A program made the position numbers and the translations under genes. The notes under the pieces were generated by a model, which saw nothing but the letters and a program-made list of their open reading frames with translations, made no database searches and was not told the origin of the DNA. From CAZYFH01 sp964646815 (GTDB taxonomy: Bacteria > Acidobacteriota > Vicinamibacteria > Vicinamibacterales > UBA8438), in NCBI GenBank assembly GCA_964646815.1, contig CAZYFH010000019.1, positions 4,094 to 68,093 of the forward strand: a DNA stretch of 64,000 nt. Reading direction: 5' to 3'. Positions 27,603 to 36,815 of the stretch are shown in pieces. The stretch's first letter is position 1; each line of letters opens with the position of its first letter.

Positions 27603-28292
27603 CTAATGCCCGACCTTACGAAACAGCATCTCCCGCATGCGATGTGTCAGCAGGAACGAATCGGCAACCGCCAACCCGTTGAACATCCGGGTCACCTCGC
27701 GGCTCTGGAGCACACGCTGCTGCACGTGCTGGCTGGCGCAGAACCTATGACGAAGTGTCGTGTGATCGACGATCTCGTATTTCGTATGGCCTCGCGCGGC
27801 CCGCGTCTCGGTGCTGAACATGACCAGCAGCACTCCGCCCGGCCGCAAGATACGCGTGAACTCATCGGCGAGTGCCTGCCCCCTAGTTATGTCCACCCGT
27901 TCGAGCACATCCCAACAGAGCACGCCATCAACCGTCGCATCCTCCTGCGTGCTCCTCAAACGAAGACTCGTCGCGGGGTCGTCGCCGCCGTCCTGTCGTG
28001 CCAGCCGCTCGAGCTCGACGGACAGATCCTCCAGCAATAGCTTGCAACCGAGCTGCTCGCCGAAAAACGTTACGTTGGCGCCGACGACCGCCCCGATGTC
28101 GAGCACCACCGGCGCGTCCCGGCCACGCAGTGAGTCGAGGAATCTCCCTAAGCCCCGCGTCGGAAACACGCCGTCCCCACCGTCTCTGACCACCAGTGAC
28201 CCACGCTCCAACGTTGCCCAGAACGTGCCGCGACGCCCTCCGAAGCGAGAGACCAGATCACTGATTTCGCGCACCCTTCCCCCGCCCAGCAC
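27603..28292 (-). CDS. Class I SAM-dependent methyltransferase
   Basis: 229 residues. VVLDIGAVVGANVTFFGEQLGCKLLLEDLS is motif I and the acidic end of strand 2. VDGVLCWDVLERVDITRGQALADEFTRILRPGGVLLVMFS matches motifs II and III of methyltransferase type 11 enzymes. The substrate is unknown. Start is a GTG at 28292, or an in-frame GTG at 28274. It precedes the SAM hydrolase by 16 nt, so two SAM-using genes are adjacent, which may be chance. Confidence 0.82.
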   Translation of the reverse strand: MLGGGRVREISDLVSRFGGRRGTFWATLERGSLVVRDGGDGVFPTRGLGRFLDSLRGRDAPVVLDIGAVVGANVTFFGEQLGCKLLLEDLSVELERLARQDGGDDPATSLRLRSTQEDATVDGVLCWDVLERVDITRGQALADEFTRILRPGGVLLVMFSTETRAARGHTKYEIVDHTTLRHRFCASQHVQQRVLQSREVTRMFNGLAVADSFLLTHRMREMLFRKVGH

Positions 28293-28393
28293 GACGTCTC
28301 ACCATGAATCCGTTCGGCACACAGCGTGAGCGGTACCGGCGCCACGGGCTAGCCGACCACAGGGGACGCGTAGGATGCCGCCTGGTTCCTAGG

Positions 28394-28930
28394 TCAACCG
28401 CGAGCGTTCGCTCCAGCCGTTGGAGGCGAGGGAGCCCGCTTTACTGGGGAGGCACCGCGTGCCGCTGGTTGCGCCTGGGCGCCGGTGGCCGGCGAGCGCT
28501 GCATGTCGATGCTGCCTCGAAAGTGAGCTCCCTCGGCGATGGCCACACGCGGAGCCGTGATGTCGCCGTCGACCGAACCATTCTCCCGAATGTTGACCTT
28601 GTCAGTCGCCGTGATATTGCCGGCGACCTCCCCAAGGACGATGGCCGACTTGGCGAACACCTCCGCCTTGATCTTGCCGTTCGGACCGATCGTGAGGACA
28701 TGCTGTCGGAGCTCGATCTTGCCGTCCACCTGTCCTTCGATAGTCAGGTCCTCGCTACCGTTCAACTCGCCCTTGATTACGACCGATTTCCCGATATTCA
28801 CGACGTCCCTTTCAATCGAGCGCGACGCCTCAGCCCCAGGCCGACGTGTCGGCGCCGGTGCTGGTGACCGCTTCGCTTCGCGGCCGGCGGCGCCGGCTGC
28901 CGGCTTGACCGACTCATCCCGTTTCCACAT
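28394..28930 (-). CDS. Bactofilin
   Basis: Polymer-forming cytoskeletal protein. From the ATG at 28930 (MWKRDES) there is a basic, disordered N-terminal tail. The beta-helix core runs from about 40 to 135 with regular repeats such as VVIKGELNGSEDLTIEGQVDGKIEL and VNIRENGSVDGDITAPRVAIAEGAHFRGSIDM. A Pro/Ala-rich C-terminal tail follows. The ribosome site GGAG precedes this ATG. Bactofilins organise cell shape, stalks or chromosome-anchoring scaffolds; which applies here is unknown. It has its own promoter facing away from the cysteine desulfurase. Confidence 0.93.
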   Translation of the reverse strand: MWKRDESVKPAAGAAGREAKRSPAPAPTRRPGAEASRSIERDVVNIGKSVVIKGELNGSEDLTIEGQVDGKIELRQHVLTIGPNGKIKAEVFAKSAIVLGEVAGNITATDKVNIRENGSVDGDITAPRVAIAEGAHFRGSIDMQRSPATGAQAQPAARGASPVKRAPSPPTAGANARG

Positions 28931-28993
28931 GAGACTCTCCACTCTGGATGGCGCAAGCAGCGTGAGCGCTGTCGCACGCCGTCGCGTCCCGCC

Positions 28994-29023
28994 AGTATAT
29001 TAGAGGCCTTCCAATCCTGTCTA
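28994..29023 (-). promoter_or_regulatory. Promoter for bactofilin
   Basis: On the minus strand TAGACA (29023-29018) and TATACT (28999-28994) are separated by 18 bp. The expected start of transcription is about 60 nt before the bactofilin ATG. Confidence 0.55.
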
Positions 29024-29032
29024 GTCCTTTCA

Positions 29033-29061
29033 TTGCTGAGGGTTAGGGGTAATGATAAGAT
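29033..29061 (+). promoter_or_regulatory. Promoter for cysteine desulfurase, very short leader
   Basis: TTGCTG (29033-29038) and TAAGAT (29056-29061) are separated by 17 bp. The GTG start codon is at 29071, so the transcript would have a leader of only a few nucleotides or none. Confidence 0.55.
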
Positions 29062-29070
29062 CAAGTAGCT

Positions 29071-30237
29071 GTGCGGATCTACCTTGATCACAATGCCACA
29101 ACCCCGGTCGAGCCGACAGTGGCCGACGCCATCGCCGACGCCCTCCGAAACTGCTTTGGCAACGCGTCGAGCGTGCATGCGTTCGGGCAAACGGCCAAAG
29201 CTGCTCTCGACGAGGCACGTGGGCGCGTCGCGACGCTGGTCGGCGGTGAACCCTCGGAGATCGTCTTTACGAGCGGCGGCACGGAGTCAGATAACCTCGC
29301 GATTCGCGGGGTAATGGAGGTCGCGCCGAGTGGCCGGCGCCACCTGATCGCCTCCGCGATTGAGCACGAGGCGGTGCTAAACACCCTCAAGGCGCTGTTG
29401 GTCCGCGGGTGCACATCGACGCTTCTACCTGTCGACGCCAGTGGTGTCGTCGACCCAGCTTCTCTCCGGGACGCCCTGACGCCCGAGACGGCCCTCGTAT
29501 CCGTCATGCACGTCAACAACGAGATCGGTACCATCCAGCCGATCGCGGAACTAGCGCGACTCGCGCACGAGCAGGGGGCGCTGTTTCACACTGATGCTGT
29601 CCAATCAGCCGGCAAGCTCGCGCTCGACGCGCCCGCGCTCGGGGTCGACCTGTTGTCGCTCTCCGCGCACAAGTTCAACGGGCCAAAGGGGGTCGGGGCC
29701 CTGTGGATCCGGCGGGGCTCACGGGTGGTGGCGGCGATGACCGGTGGGCGACAGGAACGGAACCGCCGTGCGGGTACTGAGAACGTCCCAGCGGTCGTCG
29801 GTCTCGGCGTCGCCGCTCGGATTGCAACGGCGCAACTCGACTCCGAGGCGGCGCGGATCGGCTCACTGCGCGACCGGCTCGAGCGTGGCGTGCTCTCGCG
29901 CGTGCAAGGCACTGCCGTCAACGGGGCGCCGAATCTGCGAGCGCCGACAACATCCAACATCAGCTTCGATGGCGTCGAAGCCGAGGCGCTGCTCATCGCA
30001 CTCGATCTGGAGGGCATCGCTGTCTCGACCGGATCGGCCTGCTCCTCTGGTCGGCTGGAGCCGTCCCACGTCCTGAAAGCAATGGGCCTGGCCCCGCATC
30101 GCGCGCAGAACTCCATTCGCTTCAGCCTGGGCCTAGAGAACACCCGGGACGACATCGATCGCGTGCTCGACGTCCTCCCCCCCGTGGTCGAGAAGCTGCG
30201 GACGCTGGCGCGCTCAGGCGCACGCGCCCGCGCGTAG
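29071..30237 (+). CDS. Cysteine desulfurase (NifS/IscS family)
   Basis: PLP enzyme that takes sulfur from cysteine as a persulfide for Fe-S clusters and tRNA thiolation. MRIYLDHNATTPVEP is the classic N-terminus. HTDAVQSAGKL and SAHKFNGPKGVGALW contain the PLP-binding residues including the Schiff-base Lys. STGSACSSGRLEPSHVL has the active-site Cys, with the short SACSSG loop seen in NifS-like group I enzymes. 388 residues. mnmA follows 120 bp downstream, so a likely role is sulfur supply for tRNA s2U34. Confidence 0.95.
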   Translation: MRIYLDHNATTPVEPTVADAIADALRNCFGNASSVHAFGQTAKAALDEARGRVATLVGGEPSEIVFTSGGTESDNLAIRGVMEVAPSGRRHLIASAIEHEAVLNTLKALLVRGCTSTLLPVDASGVVDPASLRDALTPETALVSVMHVNNEIGTIQPIAELARLAHEQGALFHTDAVQSAGKLALDAPALGVDLLSLSAHKFNGPKGVGALWIRRGSRVVAAMTGGRQERNRRAGTENVPAVVGLGVAARIATAQLDSEAARIGSLRDRLERGVLSRVQGTAVNGAPNLRAPTTSNISFDGVEAEALLIALDLEGIAVSTGSACSSGRLEPSHVLKAMGLAPHRAQNSIRFSLGLENTRDDIDRVLDVLPPVVEKLRTLARSGARARA

Positions 30238-30345
30238 CCTTGCGCCCGAGTCTGCCTCGACGGTGTTCTCGATCCGACAGCCGGGTCGCCCCGCCGGGAC
30301 GCCCCACCTCTGCCGAGCCCCTGGTCACCGGCCTCAAGCCTCCAG

Positions 30346-30351
30346 TACGCT
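30346..30351 (+). promoter_or_regulatory. -10 box close to mnmA start
   Basis: TACGCT ends 6 nt before the mnmA ATG and no Shine-Dalgarno site is present. No clear -35 is seen. The spacing matches other putative leaderless promoters in the window. Confidence 0.4.
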
Positions 30352-30357
30352 TGCCCC

Positions 30358-31431
30358 ATGCGCATCGTGGCTGCCATGTCTGGCGGCGTCGATTCATCGG
30401 TTGCGGCAGCAATGCTCTCAGCCGAGGGGCACGACGTGGTCGGGTTGTCGATGCAGCTCTACGACCAGCAGGAGGGCGACGTTCGCTTCGGCTCGTGCTG
30501 CACGCTCGACGACCTGCATGATGCGCGACGCGTCGCCGCGCGCCTCGGCATCCCGCATTACATCGTCAACTTCGAGCGTCAATTCGAGGATCGCGTAGTA
30601 TCACCCTTCGTCGCTGACTACGCGGCCGCCCGCACGCCGATTCCGTGTATTCGCTGCAACAGCGATTTGAAGTTCAGCCATCTGCTCGACCGAGCGCGCG
30701 GGCTCGACGCGGACTGCGTCGCGACCGGGCATTACGCGCGCGTCCAACGCGGCAACTCCGGTGGACTCCCTGACGACCCGCCATACATCCTCCGCCGCGC
30801 TTCGGATCGCTCGAAAGACCAGTCCTATTTCCTCTTCTCCCTCACGCAGGAGCAGTTGGCGCGGGCCCGATTTCCGCTGGGTTCGCTGTCCAAGGACGAC
30901 GTGCGGCGCTATGCGCGCACCCAGGCGCTCGCCGTGGCCGACAAGCCCGACAGTCACGAGATCTGCTTCGTCCCCGATGGCGACTATGCAACGTTTGTCG
31001 AACAGCGAGCACCGACGCTCCGCGGCGGCCCCGTCACGGATTCGACTGGACGGGTGCTCGGAAACCACGGCGGCGTTCACCGCTACACCGTCGGCCAGCG
31101 GCGGGGCCTCGGCCTCGCCAGCTCGGTCCCGCTCTACGTCACGGCGCTCAACGCAGAGACCCGGACCGTCACCGTCGGTCCACGCGACGCCCTAGAGCGG
31201 ACGACGCTGACGGCATCCGACGTGAACTGGATCGGGGCCACACCCGAGCCGGGACATCGCATCACCGCGCAAATCCGCCACCGGCACCCCGAGGCCACGG
31301 CGCGTGTCTGGCCGCTCGACGGGGATCGCCTTCAGCTGAAATTCGACACGCCACAGACGGCGATTGCTCCTGGGCAGGCGGCGGTGCTGTACGACGGCGA
31401 CGTGGTACTCGGTGGGGGGTGGATTGATTAA
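30358..31431 (+). CDS. mnmA: tRNA-specific 2-thiouridylase
   Basis: Adds sulfur to U34 of tRNA-Lys, tRNA-Glu and tRNA-Gln. MRIVAAMSGGVDSSVAAAML is the PP-loop. The catalytic cysteines are in PIPCIRCNSDLKF (Cys near 97-100) and SHEICFVPDGDY (near 200). The C-terminal beta-barrel domains follow (HRYTVGQRRGLGLASSVPLYV). 357 residues is normal. Two of its substrate tRNAs, Lys-TTT and Glu-TTC, are encoded later in this window. Confidence 0.96.
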   Translation: MRIVAAMSGGVDSSVAAAMLSAEGHDVVGLSMQLYDQQEGDVRFGSCCTLDDLHDARRVAARLGIPHYIVNFERQFEDRVVSPFVADYAAARTPIPCIRCNSDLKFSHLLDRARGLDADCVATGHYARVQRGNSGGLPDDPPYILRRASDRSKDQSYFLFSLTQEQLARARFPLGSLSKDDVRRYARTQALAVADKPDSHEICFVPDGDYATFVEQRAPTLRGGPVTDSTGRVLGNHGGVHRYTVGQRRGLGLASSVPLYVTALNAETRTVTVGPRDALERTTLTASDVNWIGATPEPGHRITAQIRHRHPEATARVWPLDGDRLQLKFDTPQTAIAPGQAAVLYDGDVVLGGGWID

Positions 31432-31540
31432 GTAGACGGGGGTTGCACCCCCACGCGCCGTACGCGCCTTAGCCGAGAATATCGCTCCCTCCTCCGCCGC
31501 CGTGGCCACTTTGGTGCTCTAGATCGCTCCTCTCGACCCC

Positions 31541-32790
31541 ATGATTCGGCCGTCTACGCCTATGCGCGGATACGGCTGCGAACAGGGAGGACCGTTACAC
31601 GCGGGCTCGGCACGCTATCGGATCGTGGAACCCCTCGAGCGGGGAGACATGGGTGAAGTCGTCCTCACCAACGACACCTAGTTGGGCCGTAAGGTCGCAA
31701 TCAAGTTTCTCACCGAAACCTTCGAGGCGGACGAGACCGCGCGGGAACGGCTACATCAGGAGACGCGCTCCGCTGGCGCGCTCGACCATCCCTACGTGTG
31801 CAAGATCCACGAACTTGCAGAACTCAACGGTCGCACGGGACTCGTCAAGGACCGCGTCACGGGCGAGACGCCCCACGCGTGACTGCGGCAAGCGCCACCG
31901 TCACCAAAGGAGGCCCTTGAGATCGCCAGCGAAGTGGCCAGGCGATCGAGGCGGGTCATCAGGGAGTATCGCGCCGAATTCGGGCGAGCGGACCGCGTTG
32001 CCGCCGCCCTCCTGAAGCCGGCTGATTGGGTCGGGCTCGTGTACGCGGGAGGACTCACGCGAACGTGGCGGGTCGGAAGCCCGGCCGCCACCGTCGAACG
32101 GGCCGTGACCTCGATCAGTGAAGAGATCGACCGCCAACGACTCATGAATTTTGGCTTGCTCCCGTTCATGCTACTCATGATGGCGACCGTGCTGACGTGG
32201 CGCGGCAAGTGGCCCGAGTCTGAACGGTACTATCAGGAAGCGCCCCCGACGAACCGCAGTAAACATGGCCCATACGTTCACCTTTGCGCTGCTGCTCGCG
32301 CGCGCCAGTTCGGCGATCCCGCAGCGGTCGAAGAGAGGCTGTCGGTCGACGTGGCTGCCCGAACGGGCGTCGACAACACCGCCGGTACGTGGGAGCAGCT
32401 ACTCAATATCGTCGAAGGGCGAGCCATCCTCGGCGAACGAGACGCGGCCGCTGGCCTCTATCCCGTTTTCTTGGAGGGATCGGACACGGGCGTCGTCATG
32501 ACCAGATACAACCGGTCGCCGGTACCGTGGCCGCCTGCGGCCAGCACTGGGGTGCCGCCCAGGAGCACTAAGAGACCGCCTTGAAGCAGGCCCACAACCT
32601 CCTGCACGAGAATCGCCTAGCCCGAGGTCCACCGCTGGGACGCGCAGATGCTCCTCGACCGCAACGAAGCGGGCGATCACGACAAAGCCCGGACGCTCCT
32701 CGGCGAGGCGATCGACCAATATCGGACCATCGGGATGCCGAAACATCTAGAGATGGCGGAGCGGATGCTGGCGTCCACCTGTCACGCGCG
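31541..32790 (+). pseudogene. Decayed Ser/Thr protein kinase with C-terminal TPR region
   Basis: The first part reads ARYRIVEPLERGDMGEVVLTNDT, an in-frame TAG (31679-31681), then LGRKVAIKFLTETFEADETARERLHQETRSAGALDHPYVCKIHEL, which is the N-lobe of a protein kinase with the VAIK lysine. The catalytic loop and rest of the kinase are missing. After 31930 come TPR-like pieces in shifting frames: TWRGKWPESERYYQEA, GTWEQLLNIVEGRAILGERDAAAGLYPVF, then GAAQEH, an in-frame TAA, and ETALKQAHN, then PEVHRWDAQMLLDRNEAGDHDKARTLLGEAIDQYRTIGMPKHLEMAERML. The deletion, stops and several frameshifts show clear decay. Confidence 0.75.
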
Positions 32791-33141
32791 CCCTGCGGTG
32801 TCAGAAGCCAACCCTTTCGCCCTGAATAGGCTGGTGGCGTTGAGGGGAAGAGGGCCTTGGCGATTCGACGCCGTGGCCGCGGCTATCGATCCAACAGCCG
32901 TTGGAGGCTTGCCGTATCGCGGAGCCGAACACCGCTCCGGAGCGGGTCCACCGCCGATCATGGCCTCTTTGATCCGTGGCCGTCAGATTCCCCCGAGCCC
33001 AACTAGACAGCCGTGCCCGCTGTCGCTATTCACACGTTGATCGCCGGAGGACCGAGGGAGGGTCAGCGCAGGCACCGTTTACAGGAAAGCCGGCCCCCGA
33101 TGCCGGAGCGATACCCGCGGCCACGACGTCGGAGACACGGA
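32791..33141. other. Non-coding stretch before the trxB stop
   Basis: About 350 bp with no convincing gene on either strand. A perfect CCGCTCCGGAGCGG palindrome sits near 32934. I see no promoter, tRNA or mobile-element feature. Confidence 0.4.
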
Positions 33142-34110
33142 TCAGCGAGCGGCGCCTTGAGTTTCCTCGGCTGCGCCCGCGCGTTCATCTTCTGGCAGGC
33201 TCTCCAGATACCGCTCGGCGTCGATCGCCGCCATGCAGCCTGACCCCGCGGCAGTCACCGCCTGACGATAGACGTGATCCTGCACGTCACCGCACGCAAA
33301 GACCCCACGTACGCTGGTTTCGGTCCCGCGCTGCGGCACGATATAGCCGTTGGCGTCAAGCTCCAGCTGCCTAATCACGAGGCTGGTGTTCGGAGTATGA
33401 CCGATGGCGATAAATACGCCGTCGACGGGCAGTTCCTTGGTGACATCGGTCTTGACGTTGCGTAGCACAACGCCTGTAACGACACCCTGCACGGTGTCCT
33501 TGACCTCGTCGAGGACGGTGTCGAGTTCGAATGAAATCTTGGGGTTACTCCGCGCCTTGTCCTGCATGATCTTCGATGCGCGGAACGCCTCGCGCCGATG
33601 CACGAGCGTGACCTGTGAGGCGAACTTCGTGAGGAACGTCGCCTCCTCCATTGCCGAGTCGCCTCCGCCCACTACCACGATCGGCTTGTCTCGAAAGAAG
33701 TAACCGTCACACGTCGCGCAAGTCGACACGCCGTGACCCATGAGCGCACGCTCGGACGGCAGCCCAAGCAGGCGCGCTGACGCACCGGTCGCCAGGATCA
33801 GTGCCCGCGCGTGATGCGCGCCCTCGCTTGTCGTGATCGTGAACGGCCGACGCGATAGATCGAGTTCGGTCACGTCACCACGCACGATCTCGGTGCCGAA
33901 CCGTTCCGCCTGCGCCCGCATCTCGGTCATCAGCTCGGGACCCATGATGCCGTCCCGAAAGCCTGGATAGTTCTCGACCGCGGTGGTCAACATCAGCTGA
34001 CCGCCAGACTCAAGACCTTCGATGAGCAGCGGGGCTAGGTTGGCGCGCGCCGCGTACAGCGCGGCCGTCAATCCGGCCGGTCCCGACCCGATGATAATGA
34101 CGTCTCTCAT
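33142..34110 (-). CDS. trxB: Thioredoxin-disulfide reductase
   Basis: FAD/NADPH enzyme that keeps thioredoxin reduced. MRDVIIIGSGPAGLTAALYAARA binds FAD, the redox pair is CATC in GVSTCATCDGYFFRDK near 135, VVVGGGDSAMEEATFL binds NADPH, and GVFACGDVQD near 280 closes the FAD site. 322 residues is the low-molecular-weight bacterial form. Its ATG overlaps the glgA stop by 4 nt. Confidence 0.95.
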   Translation of the reverse strand: MRDVIIIGSGPAGLTAALYAARANLAPLLIEGLESGGQLMLTTAVENYPGFRDGIMGPELMTEMRAQAERFGTEIVRGDVTELDLSRRPFTITTSEGAHHARALILATGASARLLGLPSERALMGHGVSTCATCDGYFFRDKPIVVVGGGDSAMEEATFLTKFASQVTLVHRREAFRASKIMQDKARSNPKISFELDTVLDEVKDTVQGVVTGVVLRNVKTDVTKELPVDGVFIAIGHTPNTSLVIRQLELDANGYIVPQRGTETSVRGVFACGDVQDHVYRQAVTAAGSGCMAAIDAERYLESLPEDERAGAAEETQGAAR

Positions 34111-35630
34111 GGTTGCCCTCGCGCGATTGCCAGCAGGTCGGCATACTCTTGGACGTACCGCGCGGCCGACACGGTCCAGGAGAAATCGCGCCGCATCCCA
34201 GCCCGTTGGACCAGCCGCCAGCGATCGTGGTCGCCGTACACCCGAATGGCGTCACGGAGCGTGGCCAGCATTGCCGACGCGTCGAATTCGTGAAACTTGA
34301 ACCCGGTCCCGGTGCCGGTCCGCTCGTCGAGGTCGTCGACCGCGTCATCAAGACCACCGGTCGCACGCACGATAGGCACCGTCCCGTAGCGCATACTGTA
34401 CATCTGATTGAGCCCGCACGGCTCGTAGCGCGACGGCATCAGGAACATGTCGGCGCCCGCCTCGACCAGATGCGCGAGCGCCTCGTCATACCCAATCTGC
34501 ACCGCGATGGTGCGCGGAAACCGCTCGGCCGCCATGCGCCACATCTCCTCGTACTCCGGGTCGCCGCTGCCAAGCACGACAAAGGTCGCCCCCAATTCGC
34601 CAAGCTCCGTCAGCCCATCGCGCACAAGATCGAAGCCCTTCTGATACACGAGCCTCGATATCAGGCCGATCGTCGGTCGCTCGGCGTCGGCGCCGTCCAC
34701 GGGAAGTTGGAACCGCCTGAGCAGCTCGCGTTTCGCGGCGCGCTTGCCGTCAAGGTCGCGGGCGGAGAACGGCGCGGGGATGTGCCGATCATGGGCTGGA
34801 TCCCATGCTTCGACGTCGATGCCGTTCAGGATGCCCCGCAGCGCTGCCCGACGGGCCTGCATGATGCCCTCGAACCCATAGCCGTATTCCGGAGTGAGGA
34901 TTTCACGCGCATACCCTTGGCTGACGGTCGTGACCCCGTCGCTGAAATTGATGCCGCCCTTCAGGAAGCTCACCTGGTCCCAGAACTCCAGCCCCTCCAT
35001 CGAGAAGGCACGTGCCGGCAGATCCACGGCGCCCATCGTCTCGACCCCAAACAACCCTTGATACGCAATGTTGTGGATCGTGAACACCGTCGCCAGCCGT
35101 GCGAACACCGGATGCGCACCAAACAGCGTGCGAGCGTAGACGGGCACCAGACCCGACTGCCAGTCGTGCGCATGGATCACATCTGGCGGGCGGCGGGCGC
35201 GCAGCACCAATTCGAGCGCAGCCCGCGCGAGGAGGGCGAACCGTACCGCGTTGTCGGGGTGGTCGCGGCCTCCGCTCCCGTACACTCCATCGCGGTCGTA
35301 GAGTTCGTCGCATTCAATCAAGACGACCCGGGCGCGCGCACCCAGCGACCGCTCCACGAACCCGACGTCGTACCAGTGGCCGCCCAGCGAGAGGTGGCAC
35401 CGAGCGTACGGCGCGGCGACCCATCCGACCTCGCGATACAGCGGCAACACCAACGTAACCTCGTGGCCGAGACGACCGAGCGCGGTCGTCAGCGAACCGG
35501 CGACGTCGGCCAACCCGCCGGTCTTGACGAAGGGAAGTGCCTCGGACGCCACCATCAGAATGGACAGTGGTGCGCGGTCACTGCCGGTCGTGTCGACGTG
35601 GGGCGCGGGCGGAGGCGCTGGCATGGACAC
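34107..35630 (-). CDS. glgA: Glycogen synthase (ADP/UDP-glucose type, GT5)
   Basis: Extends alpha-1,4-glucan chains. The N-terminal motif KTGGLADVAGSL near 37 binds the nucleotide sugar. Further GT5 motifs are HAHDWQSGLVPVY, FTIHNIAYQGLF and SRYEPCGLNQMYSMRYGTVPIVRATGGLDDAV (E-x7-E region) near 420-450. 507 residues is normal. Start GTG 35630 or ATG 35624. No other glycogen gene is nearby; the gene is coupled to trxB. A large antisense frame here is a shadow. Confidence 0.94.
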   Translation of the reverse strand: MSMPAPPPAPHVDTTGSDRAPLSILMVASEALPFVKTGGLADVAGSLTTALGRLGHEVTLVLPLYREVGWVAAPYARCHLSLGGHWYDVGFVERSLGARARVVLIECDELYDRDGVYGSGGRDHPDNAVRFALLARAALELVLRARRPPDVIHAHDWQSGLVPVYARTLFGAHPVFARLATVFTIHNIAYQGLFGVETMGAVDLPARAFSMEGLEFWDQVSFLKGGINFSDGVTTVSQGYAREILTPEYGYGFEGIMQARRAALRGILNGIDVEAWDPAHDRHIPAPFSARDLDGKRAAKRELLRRFQLPVDGADAERPTIGLISRLVYQKGFDLVRDGLTELGELGATFVVLGSGDPEYEEMWRMAAERFPRTIAVQIGYDEALAHLVEAGADMFLMPSRYEPCGLNQMYSMRYGTVPIVRATGGLDDAVDDLDERTGTGTGFKFHEFDASAMLATLRDAIRVYGDHDRWRLVQRAGMRRDFSWTVSAARYVQEYADLLAIARGQP

Positions 35631-35657
35631 GAGGTGGATGTGGTGCAGCGAGAGTAC

Positions 35658-35752
35658 CTAACCCCAGCGTTTACTTGGGTTGATGCGCCTCGCTTGTTCT
35701 GGACACCGAGGGCTGCGCCATCCGCAATCCACCCAGTGAACTCTGGGGTTAG
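35658..35752. repeat. 95-bp element with about 30-bp terminal inverted repeats
   Basis: The ends are CTAACCCCAGCGTTTACTTG and, on the other strand, CTAACCCCAGAGTTCACTGG, and the match continues inward with a few mismatches (GGTTGATGCG against GGTGGATTGCG). It lies between the carboxypeptidase and glgA genes, and the carboxypeptidase stop codon falls inside its right end. It could be a MITE-like relic or a large hairpin acting on the transcript. Confidence 0.6.
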
Positions 35753-36720
35753 TCGGCGCCGCGGAGACCGGGGATGATGAGCGAGCGGCCCTTGGTCGAG
35801 ACCCAGGTGACCAGACGACGCACCTCGGCGAAACGCCCCGAATTCGAGCGCGCCCCGAGGACCACAAACGCGAGCGGGTCGCTCCCGGGCAGTTTCACCA
35901 CAGCGGCTAGGCAATACCCGGCCTCGTCGATATAGCCGGTCTTACCGCCCTGCACGAAGTGGCGACCACGTAGCAGACGATTGGTGTTGCGCACGGTCAA
36001 CCGGCGTCGGCTCGTGCGTAGCCGATAGGACAACTTGCGCATGATGCGCGCAATCGTCGGGTCGTCACTGGCGTGGGAAATCAATCGAGCCAGGTCGTAT
36101 GGCGACGCGATGTTGCGCTCGTCGAGACCGGACGACTCGACGAAGTTCGTCCGCTCTAGTCCCAGCGCGGCGGCCTTGCGGTTCATTTGCTCGACGAAGC
36201 CTCGGGTACCCCACGAGGAGACGCGCGCAATAGCACGGGCGGCCGCATTGTCGGAGGCCACCAACGCGAGGTGCAGCAGGTCGTTGAGTGAGATCCGCTC
36301 GCCGCGCCGGAGATAGGTCGTCGACGCCCGGCGCACGTCACGTCGTGAAACAACCACGTCCCGCGATAGATCGGATTGGTCGTCGACCAGCACGAGTGCC
36401 GTCATGACCTTGGTAATGCTGGCGATGGGTCTCGGCTCGAGGCCGTTCGAGTCCCAGAGCACCTCATGCGTCTCGGGGTTGTAGAGGATGGCGGCCTGGG
36501 CCCGCACGTGCGGACTGGGCAGGTCGCTCAGGTCTCGAAAACGCAGAGTCGCCGGCGCTGATTCGACCGCGGCAGGCGGGGCGACCCAGAGTGTCTCGGC
36601 GGGCTCCGCCAGCTCAACGTCGGGGGTACGACTGAAACGGCCGAAGCTGAGGAGAAACGCTCCGAGCGCAACGAGCACCGGCACGAGCAGCGACGATCCA
36701 GACCCGCGACGCCGGCGCAT
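35749..36720 (-). CDS. D-alanyl-D-alanine carboxypeptidase (peptidase S11, PBP5/6-like)
   Basis: Trims the terminal D-Ala of peptidoglycan stem peptides in the periplasm. After a basic N-terminus there is a hydrophobic anchor or signal (LLVPVLVALGAFLLSF). The SxxK motif is ASITKVMTAL near 103, SxN is VASDNAAARA near 158, and KTG is GGKTGYIDEAG near 261. CAGGAGGT is a strong ribosome site upstream. 323 residues is a short, single-domain S11 enzyme. The stop codon falls inside the 95-bp inverted-repeat element. Confidence 0.92.
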   Translation of the reverse strand: MRRRRGSGSSLLVPVLVALGAFLLSFGRFSRTPDVELAEPAETLWVAPPAAVESAPATLRFRDLSDLPSPHVRAQAAILYNPETHEVLWDSNGLEPRPIASITKVMTALVLVDDQSDLSRDVVVSRRDVRRASTTYLRRGERISLNDLLHLALVASDNAAARAIARVSSWGTRGFVEQMNRKAAALGLERTNFVESSGLDERNIASPYDLARLISHASDDPTIARIMRKLSYRLRTSRRRLTVRNTNRLLRGRHFVQGGKTGYIDEAGYCLAAVVKLPGSDPLAFVVLGARSNSGRFAEVRRLVTWVSTKGRSLIIPGLRGAD

Positions 36721-36815
36721 CTACGCTAAGACCTCCTGAGTGGCGGTCCGTGGGTGGGAGAGGTTTGGCCCCCCCCTGCAAAAAATATCGGCGATTGTAA
36801 CAGACTGCTCCTTCA

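Noticed and set aside
34113..35777. 554-codon plus-strand open frame
   Set aside because: Antisense to glgA, which has complete GT5 motifs; the frame has no domain and crosses the inverted-repeat element.
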